A stretch of 14,614 nt of DNA from SOIV01 sp964435925 (GCA_964435925.1 CAYTBG010000074.1:1-14614), one strand, 5' to 3'. Counted from the stretch's first letter, positions 1 to 7,516 are shown. A program made the numbers and translations. The notes: generated from the sequence alone by a model not told the origin.

Positions 1-35
1 TGGGAAATTTTTATCAAACTTTTTCATATTTTTAA

Positions 36-68
36 ATTGCGACACAGTCTGATTGTCAATGGTATAAA
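36..68 (+). promoter_or_regulatory. Candidate promoter and dyad upstream of the octaheme cytochrome gene
   Basis: An extended -10 (TGG then TATAAA, 60-68) lies about 70 bases before the start codon. An alternative reading is -35 TTGTCA (53-58) with -10 TAGCAT (75-80) at 16 bp spacing. An imperfect 25-bp dyad centred on base 48 (ATTG..A..CAG, T, CTG..T..CAAT; 8 of 12 pairs match) overlaps this promoter and could be a regulator site. The segment 52-70 closely resembles the promoter of the tetraheme cytochrome gene at 4164-4182. The promoter call is from pattern only. Confidence 0.45.
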
Positions 69-137
69 TTTTACTAGCATAAGGAAAAACCTGAAAGGGA
101 CTTTGTATTCCTAAAATTAAAAATAAGGAAGGGAACT

Positions 138-1534
138 TTGAATCACAAATCTATTGCCATTATTCTGATGAGCATCGCTCTTTGTGCAGGGGCTTATGCC
201 CAACAATGTGTGGATTGTCACAAGAAAGTTACGCCTAATATTGTTTCCGACTGGCAGATAAGCAAGCACAGTCAAAATGAGGTCAACTGTTCTGTATGCC
301 ACGGCGAACTGCATAAAGATCAGGATGACGCTGACAAAGTACAGATTCCCACGCCAGAGACTTGCGCCGACTGCCATGAGGAAAGAGTCGAACAGTTCAA
401 AAAAGGCAAGCATGCTGCCGCATGGGCTGCTTTGAAGGCAATGCCAACAGCCCATTGGCAGCCAATGGCCCTGATAGAAGGGATGAAGGGCTGCGGCGGG
501 TGTCACAAGATTGGATTGAAAACAGAAGCAGAAATAAAAGAATTGAAGAAGAGCGGCGCAGGTTTTGGCGTTGCTTCTTGTGATGCTTGTCACACTAGGC
601 ATACCTTCTCCGTTCAAGAAGCTAAGCAGCCTCAGGCCTGCCAGACCTGCCATATGGGCTTTGACCATCCTCAGTGGGAGATGTATTCAGCCTCCAAACA
701 TGGCGTTCGCTATCTTTTGAAACAGAACAAGACTCTACCTGAATCTGTTGCTGCTCCGACCTGCCAGACCTGCCATATGCAAGAAGTGAACCATGAAGTC
801 AGAGCAGCCTGGGGATTCCTCGCAGTGCGTCTTCCGATGCCAGAAGATAAACAGTGGGCCGCAGACCGAGCCACAATCCTGCAAGCTCTCGGAGTGCTTG
901 ATTCTGAGGGCAAACCCACAGCCAGGCTTGATGTCGTAAAAGCAGCAGATGTCGCTCGTCTCACGCAAGAAGATTGGCAAAAAGAACGAGACAAAATGAT
1001 AAAGACATGCAACCAATGCCACTCAGTAAATTTTGCCAAAAAAGAGCTAGAAAAGGGTGATCAGATGATAAAGGAAGCTGACCATCTCATGGCTGAGGCA
1101 ATCCGAATAGTAGCTGGTTTGTATACGGACGGCATCTTAGCTAAGCCAGATAGCTATGCTTATCCTTTCCCTGATCTTCTTACCTTCCATGACGCATCTA
1201 CTCCAATCGAACAGAAGCTTTTTGTTATGTTTCTTGAACACCGGATGAGAACATTCCAGGGAACATTCCATGCCAATCCTGATTATGCCCTCTGGTATGG
1301 GTGGAGCGCTATGCAGATGGATCTGACAGAAATTAGAGCATTGGCTGAGGAACTCCGCAAAAATCACAAGAAATNNNNNNNNNNNNNNNNNNNNNNNNNN
1401 NNNNNNNNNNNNNNNNNNNNNNNNNNNNNNNNNNNNNNNNNNNNNNNNNNNNNNNNNNNNNNNNNNNNNNNNNNGATCTGACAGAAATTAGAGCATTGGC
1501 TGAGGAACTCCGCAAAAATCACAAGAAATCCTAA
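138..1534 (+). CDS. Octaheme c-type cytochrome, hydroxylamine oxidoreductase (HAO) family; interrupted by an artificial N gap
   Basis: Exported octaheme cytochrome. A signal peptide (residues 1-22, AYAQ end) is followed by eight CxxCH motifs at C24, C51, C76, C119, C148, C168, C209 and C291. All eight are CxxCH, with no CxxCK, which argues against octaheme nitrite or tetrathionate reductases and for the HAO / epsilon-HAO group. By order, the fourth heme (C119-H123) would be the P460-type catalytic heme. D176-H177 after heme 6 and Y383 near the C-terminus are candidates for the distal Asp-His pair and the cross-linking Tyr of HAO (inference, needs alignment). The start is TTG at 138, chosen for the AAGGAAGGG Shine-Dalgarno at 125-133 and the signal peptide that follows. 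The 100-N gap falls in the last codons. Joining the two identical 55-base flanks restores one frame of 413 residues ending KKS and TAA (1532-1534). Read literally, the frame breaks after the gap. Likely role: hydroxylamine oxidation or nitrite/hydroxylamine reduction in the periplasm. Confidence 0.86.
1320..1529. repeat. Identical 55-base flanks on both sides of the N gap (1320-1374 and 1475-1529)
   Basis: Bases 1320-1374 and 1475-1529 are identical over 55 positions, starting GATCTGACAGAAATT and ending CACAAGAAAT, and end or begin exactly at the Ns. A length of 55 equals a common assembler k-mer, so this is most simply the overlap of two contigs that a scaffolder joined with a fixed spacer, rather than a biological repeat. 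Confidence 0.9.
1375..1474. other. Assembly gap, 100 N placeholder
   Basis: Exactly 100 undetermined bases, the conventional size for a gap of unknown length. Collapsing the gap together with one copy of the 55-base flank removes 155 bases and leaves an intact gene. Confidence 0.97.
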
Positions 1535-1877
1535 AAGAGCGAACCCGAGAAAGAAAGAAGGGATAGAAAAGATAGAAACGTCAGAAGGGCGAGAAAACAA
1601 GGAAAAGCAGCAGGATAATAAATATTCAAAAGCTTTAAAGCTAAATCAAAAAGCTAAAAACCAAACGTAGTTATTCAGTGGTTCAGCTTTTCTTTCTGTA
1701 TCAATCCTTTTTATAACAATTAAGCTGGCATTTGAGAGAATAAAAAGAAGAGATACATTAGCATTTCCTTTATAATAAATACTTTTCCGTTCGATTAAAA
1801 TATATCTAATATATTGAAACAAATTAATTATTCCTATATTATTAGTAGTTATAAAATTTTCAGGAGTTTAAATCCAG
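1535..1877. other. AT-rich intergenic region, no gene seen
   Basis: These 343 bases between the octaheme cytochrome gene and resB hold no credible ORF on either strand. The first 90 bases are purine-rich and the rest is strongly AT-rich. A short perfect palindrome AGCTTTAAAGCT lies at 1631-1642, but no T-tract follows it, so I do not call a terminator. The resB promoter candidate is in the last 70 bases. Confidence 0.7.
1814..1842 (+). promoter_or_regulatory. Candidate sigma-70 promoter for resB-ccsA
   Basis: TTGAAA (1814-1819), a 17-bp spacer, and TATTAT (1837-1842), each one mismatch from consensus. A start near 1849 would give a short leader containing the CAGGAG ribosome site at 1861-1866. 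The surrounding DNA is AT-rich, so a chance match is possible. Confidence 0.45.
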
Positions 1878-3230
1878 ATGAAGTCTCTGTTGAATTTTTT
1901 TAATTCAGTCAAATTAGCCATTTTTCTCTTGGTCATCATTACTCTTGCCTCCATTCTCGGCACTTTAATTCCTCAAAACAGAAGTCTAGATGAGTATGTA
2001 GCCCGCTACGGACAGTTTGCACATCTACTCAATCAACTCCAGCTTACCAAGCTTTATCAATCATTGTGGTTTATTTCCCTTCTTTGCTTTTTTGCCTTGA
2101 ATATCATAGTTTGTACTTTAACTCGCCTCGCACCCAAACTCAGAAAAGCATTTCACCCAAAACTGGAAATAGAAGCAAAGCAGATTTCTGTTTTAAAAAT
2201 TAAGGAAAAATTCAAAAAAAACATAGGTCTTGACACAGCTAAAAAAGAGCTGAAAAAGGAACTTCGCTCAAGGCATTACCGTCTCAAAGAAGCGAAAAGG
2301 GAAAACAAGACCTTTCTTCTCGCCCGGAAAAGGATTCTGGGCTGGTTTGGTGCTGACATCGTCCATATCGGCATCCTTATTATTCTAGCAGGAGGGATTA
2401 TCAGCGGTGCAGGTGGAATCAGGAAAAATTTAACCTTTTCAGAAGGAAAAGTTCTTGGCATTCGTGAAGCTGAATTTAAGCTTAGGCTTGATAAATTCGA
2501 AACAGAATACTATCCGAACGGCAGCGTCAGAGATTGGAAAAGCACACTCACGGTTATTGAAAATGAGAAGCCAATTCTGAGCAAGGTCATCGAGGTTAAT
2601 CATCCCCTGACCTATAAAGGCTTTGTTTTTTATCAAAGTAGCTACGGCTGGAACTGGACAAACACTTCTGTAGGAATTTGGGTAAGAAAAAGAAAAGATC
2701 CTTCATTCTTGAGGAAAATAGATATGAAAGTAGGGCAAAGGGTGAGCCTTGAAGGTGAAAATATCCATATTTCTGTTATGCACTTTATCCCTGATTTTAT
2801 TATCAATGATAGAAACGAGGTTACATCCCGTTCTCTTCAACCCAACAATCCTGCCGCCTTTATAGAAGGATGGGAAGGAGATGAGAAAATTATATCCGGT
2901 TGGATTTTTTCTAAATTTCCTGATTTTGCCCGCATCCACTCAGAAAAGGAAACAGATTTATCTTTTGAACTAAAAAACTTTAAGGCTGGCCAGTTCTCTG
3001 TTATCCAAGCGGCTAAAGACCCAGGAGTAAATTTCATTTGGGTAGGATGCACTTTTTTAATGATAGGTCTTGCTTTTGCTTTTTACTGGCCTTCGCGAGA
3101 AATCAAAGTCATTCTGGAAGAAAGACAGGGAAAAACAGAAGTAATTGCCGGGGGAATTGCTTCTAAAAGCAGAGAAGCTCTTCAATCTGAATTCGAGAAA
3201 ATCATGACTTCCTTAAGGAGATCCAGATGA
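1878..3230 (+). CDS. resB: Cytochrome c biogenesis protein ResB (Ccs1)
   Basis: ResB/Ccs1 subunit of the System II cytochrome c synthetase, which with CcsA moves heme across the membrane and attaches it to CxxCH apocytochromes. At 450 residues it has the usual layout: membrane spans at about 12-31, 63-82 and 155-176, a large extracytoplasmic domain, and a last span at about 385-404, then a charged cytoplasmic tail. H163 sits in the third span, where ResB proteins carry a functional His. The ATG at 1878 follows CAGGAG at 1861-1866, a slightly long spacing. The stop overlaps the ccsA start (ATGA, 3227-3230), so the two proteins are translationally coupled, fitting their known complex. The multiheme cytochrome genes on either side are the obvious clients. 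Confidence 0.93.
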   Translation: MKSLLNFFNSVKLAIFLLVIITLASILGTLIPQNRSLDEYVARYGQFAHLLNQLQLTKLYQSLWFISLLCFFALNIIVCTLTRLAPKLRKAFHPKLEIEAKQISVLKIKEKFKKNIGLDTAKKELKKELRSRHYRLKEAKRENKTFLLARKRILGWFGADIVHIGILIILAGGIISGAGGIRKNLTFSEGKVLGIREAEFKLRLDKFETEYYPNGSVRDWKSTLTVIENEKPILSKVIEVNHPLTYKGFVFYQSSYGWNWTNTSVGIWVRKRKDPSFLRKIDMKVGQRVSLEGENIHISVMHFIPDFIINDRNEVTSRSLQPNNPAAFIEGWEGDEKIISGWIFSKFPDFARIHSEKETDLSFELKNFKAGQFSVIQAAKDPGVNFIWVGCTFLMIGLAFAFYWPSREIKVILEERQGKTEVIAGGIASKSREALQSEFEKIMTSLRRSR

Positions 3231-4039
3231 ATGAATCGCTTTTATTCCTCGTGGTTTTTATTTTCTACATCATTTCTGCTGTTTGCTATTTTTCCTTCCT
3301 TTTCTCAAAAAGAGAAAGCCTAGCAAAAATAGGATTCTGGGTTGCTTTAGTAGGACTCTCCTACCACACCATAGCCTTAGTCTTGAGAACTTTTGAAAGC
3401 GGCCACGCGCCGTTCACCAACATGTATGAGTCTCTTTCTTTTCTTGCCTGGTCGTCTATTCTTGCTTATATCATCATAGAGCTTAAATATAAGATTAAAA
3501 TAGCAGGCCCTTATTTCTTGCTTATTGTCATCGCTCTGATGGCTTTAGCTTCCTCGCCTTTGATGCCTAAAGAAGCGACCCCCCTGATTCCAGCTCTTCA
3601 AAGCTATTGGCTGTGGCTCCACGTATCTGTGACTCTTTTCGGGGAAGCCTTCTTTGCTGTAGCTTTTATCACAAGTATCATGCATCTCGTGGCTGACTCG
3701 AAGGAAAGAAAAGGAATAAAATCTGGTCTTGCATCTGAAAGATTAGACTCTGTTAGCTACAGATGCATCGCTATCGGCTTTCCTCTCTTTACTCTGGGAG
3801 GTCTTGTTTTTGGGATGATCTGGGCTTATTATGCCTGGGGCAGATACTGGGGCTGGGACCCAAAAGAGACATGGAGTCTAATTACCTGGTTCGTCTTTGC
3901 CCTCTATCTTCATACAAGAATTGTTATGGGCTGGAAAGGACGGCGCTCGGCCTACGTTGCCATTATCGGATTTTTAGCCGCCCTTTTTACTTATTTTGGC
4001 GTGAATTATGTGCTTGCGGGCCTGCACAGTTATGCATGA
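3227..4039 (+). CDS. ccsA: Cytochrome c biogenesis protein CcsA (ResC), heme handling subunit
   Basis: Polytopic membrane partner of ResB in System II cytochrome c maturation. It is 270 residues with about eight hydrophobic spans (about 5-26, 35-53, 67-84, 94-110, 127-154, 181-203, 216-233, 241-262). The tryptophan-rich WWD heme-binding signature is at 204-216 (WGRYWGWDPKETW). Histidines H47, H132 and H229 lie in or at spans and are candidates for heme ligands; exact assignment needs alignment. The start is set by AAGGAG at 3215-3220 and the 4-nt overlap with resB. The gene is separate from resB, unlike fused CcsBA proteins. Confidence 0.94.
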   Translation: MNESLLFLVVFIFYIISAVCYFSFLFSKRESLAKIGFWVALVGLSYHTIALVLRTFESGHAPFTNMYESLSFLAWSSILAYIIIELKYKIKIAGPYFLLIVIALMALASSPLMPKEATPLIPALQSYWLWLHVSVTLFGEAFFAVAFITSIMHLVADSKERKGIKSGLASERLDSVSYRCIAIGFPLFTLGGLVFGMIWAYYAWGRYWGWDPKETWSLITWFVFALYLHTRIVMGWKGRRSAYVAIIGFLAALFTYFGVNYVLAGLHSYA

Positions 4040-4105
4040 TAAAAGGTTACTCGTATGTAGGTGCGTTACTCAATGATTTTGTGGCTCTCTTGATAGATAG
4101 CAGCT

Positions 4106-4137
4106 GAACGCTGTTTTTGATAATAAAAACGGTGTTC
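4106..4137. terminator. Hairpin after ccsA, possible terminator
   Basis: GAACGCTGTTTTT (4106-4118) pairs with AAAAACGGTGTTC (4125-4137) around a 6-base loop: a 13-bp stem with two G-U pairs. The stem itself contains T5/A5 runs, so it may end transcripts from either side, but no separate T-tract follows on the + strand. It separates ccsA from the tetraheme cytochrome promoter. Confidence 0.4.
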
Positions 4138-4163
4138 TATGATGAAAAATGAGATAATAGCAT

Positions 4164-4193
4164 ATTGACAATGATATAATTCTCTATTAAGAT
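4164..4193 (+). promoter_or_regulatory. Candidate promoter of the tetraheme cytochrome gene
   Basis: ATTGACAAT (4164-4172) is followed two bases later by a perfect TATAAT (4175-4180). Two readings are possible: -35 TTGACA (4165-4170) with -10 TAAGAT (4188-4193) at 17 bp, or TATAAT as the -10 with the ATTGnCAAT palindrome as an operator just upstream. The segment 4164-4182 matches 52-70 before the octaheme gene at 15 of 19 positions, which suggests shared control. Confidence 0.5.
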
Positions 4194-4219
4194 TTTTTTG
4201 AATTAAAAAGGAGGATACG

Positions 4220-4729
4220 ATGAAAAAAGTCCTCTTAATCTCGATTATTGGAATTTTCCTTATATTTTTCATCAGTCTTTTTAGCCAGGAGTTTACTTAT
4301 GTTGGCGCTGGAAAATGCAAAATCTGCCATAAATCCGAGAAGCAAGGAAAACAATTCCCTCTCTGGGAAGAACGCAAGCACTCCAAATCTTTTGTGCCTT
4401 TAACCACTGAAGAAGTTAAAGCTAAAGTTCCAGACGCACCTGAGAATCCAGAATGTCTCAAATGCCATGCCCCGCTTTTTGAAAAAGCTGCTGAATTCAA
4501 AGAAGAAGGAGTCACCTGCGAAGTCTGTCATGGTCCAGGCAGTATGTTCAAAAAATTGAGCATCATGAAAAGCCGGGAAGAGTCGGTGAAGAATGGCCTT
4601 ATTCTTTATGAGTCAGCCGAGGCTATTAAAAAGCAATGCTTATCCTGTCATGATATGGCGCACGAAAAGCCTTTTGATTTTGAGGCTGCTTGGGAAAAGG
4701 TAAAGCACCCTATCCCTGAAAAGCAGTAG
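4220..4729 (+). CDS. Tetraheme c-type cytochrome, cytochrome c554 type
   Basis: Exported tetraheme cytochrome of 169 residues. A hydrophobic signal sequence or anchor (residues 3-22) is followed by four CxxCH motifs at C33, C79, C100 and C140. The stretch after heme 1 (W49, then RKHSKSF at 52-58, H54 a likely distal ligand) and the CEVCHGPG after heme 3 are typical of the cytochrome c554 family. No lipobox cysteine is present, so it is periplasmic or held by an uncleaved anchor. It is shorter than Nitrosomonas c554, whose role is to take electrons from HAO. With a HAO-like gene upstream, electron transfer between the two is a reasonable inference, in either direction. The start ATG has AAAAAGGAGG at 4206-4214 in front. 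No other domain is visible. Confidence 0.85.
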   Translation: MKKVLLISIIGIFLIFFISLFSQEFTYVGAGKCKICHKSEKQGKQFPLWEERKHSKSFVPLTTEEVKAKVPDAPENPECLKCHAPLFEKAAEFKEEGVTCEVCHGPGSMFKKLSIMKSREESVKNGLILYESAEAIKKQCLSCHDMAHEKPFDFEAAWEKVKHPIPEKQ

Positions 4730-4794
4730 TTACTGAACAATTATACTTTTAATACTTGATACAGTTCCGTCAATATAATATTCCTTCATGGATG

Positions 4795-4813
4795 CTCAGG
4801 TATAAAACCTGGG
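4795..4813 (+). other. Small hairpin upstream of thiE
   Basis: CTCAGGT (4795-4801) pairs with ACCTGGG (4807-4813) across a 5-base loop: a 7-bp stem with one G-U pair. It lies between the tetraheme cytochrome gene and thiE. It has no T-tract and no TPP-riboswitch signature, so its role, if any, is unknown. Confidence 0.25.
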
Positions 4814-4856
4814 GCTGCTACTTTTCGAATAGGATCTTAGTCCAAAGAGATCAGTG

Positions 4857-5504
4857 ATGAAACAAATCGGTCGACTTCATGTACTGACAGATACAGTACT
4901 TCAATCCCGCTTCTCGCACTTGGAACTCGCCAGAATGGCAATAAAAGGAGGCGCGGATACCATCCAGTTCCGCCAGAAGATTGGGACAACCCGAGAGATG
5001 ATTGAGATTGTCCGACAGTTAAAACAATTGTGCCTAGACTCTGGTGCGGCGCTCGTAGTGAACGATCGCCTAGACGTTGCGATTGCCGCAAAGGCAGACG
5101 GTGTCCATCTAGGGCAAAATGATTTCCCTATCCCTCTGGCGCGCAAACTGTTGGGTAAAAGTCGGATCATTGGCGGATCCGCAGCTACGCTTGAAGAAGC
5201 CCAGAAATGCCTGGCTGAAGGGGCCGATTACATAGGATTTGGTCCTGTTTATCCGACTGCATCCAAAGAAGATGCAGATCCTGTTACCGGGATTAAGCTC
5301 TTGAAACAGGCGGTTGAAATTATCTCTCTCCCTATTATTGCCATCGGTGGCATCAATGTTGAGAATACGCCTGGGGTGATGCGGGCCGGAGCACAGGGGA
5401 TCGCTGTGATCTCTGCTGTTTGCTGTCAAGAAAACCCTGAGCAGGCGACCCGGGCGTTGTATAACGCTCTCCAAACTGAGACATTAAGAGGGAATCATGC
5501 CTAA
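4857..5504 (+). CDS. thiE: Thiamine-phosphate synthase ThiE
   Basis: Joins hydroxymethylpyrimidine diphosphate and thiazole phosphate to thiamine monophosphate. It is 215 residues, a TIM-barrel of normal length. Visible family motifs are QFRQK (37-41), VNDR (68-71), DGVHLGQ (81-87), GPVYPT (129-134) followed by the KEDADPVTG loop, and IAIGGI (161-166). A GTG at 4854 is directly in front of the ATG at 4857. The ATG is preferred because it lies about six bases after the weak AAAGAGA ribosome site (4844-4850). The 3' end overlaps thiL by 8 nt, so they form one operon. There is no recognisable TPP riboswitch in the 127 bases upstream. Confidence 0.95.
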   Translation: MKQIGRLHVLTDTVLQSRFSHLELARMAIKGGADTIQFRQKIGTTREMIEIVRQLKQLCLDSGAALVVNDRLDVAIAAKADGVHLGQNDFPIPLARKLLGKSRIIGGSAATLEEAQKCLAEGADYIGFGPVYPTASKEDADPVTGIKLLKQAVEIISLPIIAIGGINVENTPGVMRAGAQGIAVISAVCCQENPEQATRALYNALQTETLRGNHA

Positions 5505-6531
5505 GACTCTGGCAGATGTCGGAGAATTCGGATTAATCCACCGGATTCATAAACTCCTAAAAAAAGAGGGAGTTAAGACACCCGGAGTGACACTGGGAAT
5601 CGGTGATGATACTGCGTCTATCCGCCCTCGTCCCGGGTATGAACTATTGGTCACATGTGATTGCCTGGTAGATGGTCAACATTTCCTGTCAGATCGCATC
5701 ACTCCCTTAGATTTAGGACGACGGGCGATGGTGGTAAACATAAGTGACATCGGCGCTATGGGCGGTCAGCCTCTATACGCCCTCGTATCATTAGGGCTAA
5801 AAACAGACACGCCTGTCGAAGATGTGGAAAACACGTATCGTGGATTTGCCGTGGAACTCAATCCGTTTGGGGCTTCTATCATAGGTGGCAACATCACCAA
5901 GACGAAAGATGCCATTTTCATTGACATCACCTTACTTGGCGAAGTAGAGCAAGGCAAACTAATGCTCCGTTCCACCTCCAAGGCTGGAGATAAGATTCTG
6001 GTCACAGGGTATCCAGGACAGGCTGCAGCAGGGCTGCAATTACTGTTGCGTTCCGAGTCAAGAAAGGATATGCGAGAGCATCCGCTGGTACGAACCTACA
6101 ATACTCCCTCGCACCGCGCAAGGGAAGGACAGGCAATTGCCCGCTCAGGGTATGCTGCAGCAATGATTGACACCAGCGACGGATTCCTGGGTGATCTGGG
6201 ACATATCTGTCAGGACAGCGGTGTGGGAGCTGAACTGATTCAAGAAAAATTACCTATAAGTGAGGATCTTCATCAAGCTGCTCTCGAACTAAAGTTAGAT
6301 CCTTACGAATTGTTCTTACAGGATAGCGACGATTACGAGTTGATCATCACAGGTGCTTCCAAAAACATAGCTAAGATCCGTTCTGCTGTTGCTTCAGTCA
6401 GTAATGTGCCTGTCACCGAAGTCGGTAAGATTACTGATTCAGCCGGGGATATCCAATTGATACTTCCTGATGGAACTAGGAGACACCTCACCCCTTCAGG
6501 ATGGGATCACTTCACAAAAGGAGGAAGATAG
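5497..6531 (+). CDS. thiL: Thiamine-monophosphate kinase ThiL
   Basis: Phosphorylates thiamine monophosphate to the cofactor TPP using ATP. It is 344 residues, AIR-synthase-like fold. Motifs: GIGDD (34-38), D55 in the TCDCLVDGQHF segment, NISDIGAMGG (81-90), GGN (130-132) and DTSDG (225-229). The usual GGEDYEL near the C-terminus reads QDSDDYEL (275-282), a mild variation. The ATG overlaps the thiE end and has an AGAGGG ribosome site at 5487-5492 inside thiE. thiM begins one base after its stop, so the three genes are very likely co-transcribed. Confidence 0.95.
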   Translation: MPKTLADVGEFGLIHRIHKLLKKEGVKTPGVTLGIGDDTASIRPRPGYELLVTCDCLVDGQHFLSDRITPLDLGRRAMVVNISDIGAMGGQPLYALVSLGLKTDTPVEDVENTYRGFAVELNPFGASIIGGNITKTKDAIFIDITLLGEVEQGKLMLRSTSKAGDKILVTGYPGQAAAGLQLLLRSESRKDMREHPLVRTYNTPSHRAREGQAIARSGYAAAMIDTSDGFLGDLGHICQDSGVGAELIQEKLPISEDLHQAALELKLDPYELFLQDSDDYELIITGASKNIAKIRSAVASVSNVPVTEVGKITDSAGDIQLILPDGTRRHLTPSGWDHFTKGGR

Positions 6532-6532
6532 G

Positions 6533-7345
6533 ATGTTTGACCAAAATCTCGCGCAAAAGGCAGGAGAAAATCTGAAGAGTCTCCGTGAGAAGAAGCCTTT
6601 GATCCATAACATCACGAACTTTGTGGTCATGAATTACACTGCTAATGCCTTGCTTGCCTGCGGTGCCTCACCTGTGATGGCCCATGCCTCAGAGGAAGTT
6701 GAGGAGATGGTTTCCTTTGCCGGCGCACTAGTACTTAACATCGGAACCCTCACTCCTTACTGGGTTGATTCGATGCTTAAAGCTGGCAGACGCGCCAATG
6801 AACTAAATATTCCGGTTATTCTGGATCCAGTCGGTTCAGGGGCCACGAAACTGCGGACTGAATCCGCCAAGCGACTTATAGACGAAGTCTCCATAAAAGT
6901 GGTTCGGGGAAATGCCTCTGAAGTACTTTCCCTAGCCCATGAGGGCTCCAGAACAAAGGGTGTTGACGCCATCCACACTGTGGACGAGGCAGCCGATGCA
7001 GCTCTTACACTCTCCAAGGAACTGAATATTACCCTGGCAATTACGGGGAAAGTGGATCTCATCACAGATGGAGAGCGGATCTACCGTGTTTCTAACGGCC
7101 ATGACCTTATGGGTTATTGTACAGGCACGGGCTGCACTGCAACAGTCGTTATCGGAGCGTTCTTGGCAGTGGATTCTGACCCTGTCACAGCAACAACCAC
7201 TGCACTCGCCTACTTCGGCCTTGTAGGCGAGAAAGCAGCCACAAAAGCCCAAAGCCCTGGCAGCTTCCAAATAGCCATGCTTGATGCGCTTTACACGATA
7301 GATGAAAAGCAGATGGAGGAGGGAGCGAAAATCCATACTCAATAG
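6533..7345 (+). CDS. thiM: Hydroxyethylthiazole kinase ThiM
   Basis: Salvage kinase that phosphorylates 4-methyl-5-(2-hydroxyethyl)thiazole, supplying the thiazole half for ThiE. It is 270 residues from the ATG at 6533. An upstream extension open in frame to 6470 overlaps thiL and is rejected, because a strong AAAAGGAGGAA ribosome site (6517-6527) sits just before 6533. Motifs: NITNFVVMNYTAN (26-38), DPVGSGAT (98-105), GNASE (126-130), and GTGC (198-201) with C201 in the position of the catalytic cysteine. thiD is not in this window, so pyrimidine activation must be encoded elsewhere. Confidence 0.95.
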   Translation: MFDQNLAQKAGENLKSLREKKPLIHNITNFVVMNYTANALLACGASPVMAHASEEVEEMVSFAGALVLNIGTLTPYWVDSMLKAGRRANELNIPVILDPVGSGATKLRTESAKRLIDEVSIKVVRGNASEVLSLAHEGSRTKGVDAIHTVDEAADAALTLSKELNITLAITGKVDLITDGERIYRVSNGHDLMGYCTGTGCTATVVIGAFLAVDSDPVTATTTALAYFGLVGEKAATKAQSPGSFQIAMLDALYTIDEKQMEEGAKIHTQ

Positions 7346-7454
7346 ATAATGCAGCTCTGTTAAGAATTCAAACTTTCAACCTCTTCTGTTTTCAGCACAC
7401 CATTCGATCTCTATGTTAAATATGAGATAAAACAGATTATAGGGAAGATACTCC

Positions 7455-7483
7455 TTGATAACTCAAATGAGAATTGATAAAAT
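7455..7483 (+). promoter_or_regulatory. Candidate sigma-70 promoter for the thiamine-binding protein gene
   Basis: TTGATA (7455-7460), a 17-bp spacer, and TAAAAT (7478-7483), each one mismatch from consensus, 34 bases before the start codon. This implies that the gene can be transcribed apart from thiE-thiL-thiM. Confidence 0.5.
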
Positions 7484-7516
7484 TTCTGATCGATTAAAGT
7501 AACGGACAATTTAGCC

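Noticed and set aside
1333..1600. Frames crossing the N gap on the - strand
   Set aside because: They run through undetermined bases and mirror the octaheme cytochrome gene.
1631..1642. Terminator after the octaheme cytochrome gene
   Set aside because: The AGCTTTAAAGCT palindrome is short, AT-rich and not followed by a T-tract.
3763..4107. 114-residue frame overlapping the end of ccsA
   Set aside because: It is an alternate-frame shadow of ccsA, whose WWD motif and spans are clearly coded in the other frame; no ribosome site of its own.
4730..4856. TPP riboswitch before thiE
   Set aside because: Expected from the genes, but none of the conserved thi-box segments is present.
6470..6532. Upstream extension of thiM by 21 codons
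   Set aside because: It overlaps the end of thiL and lacks a ribosome site, while AAAAGGAGGAA is placed ideally for the ATG at 6533.
4857..7345. Horizontal transfer of the thi operon because it looks more GC-rich than resB
   Set aside because: By eye the GC varies strongly from line to line within the operon, and mnmA and copA are intermediate. Without a computed profile this is not evidence.
7467..7502. 11-codon ORF before the thiamine-binding protein gene
   Set aside because: It overlaps the promoter candidate and has no ribosome site or conserved feature.
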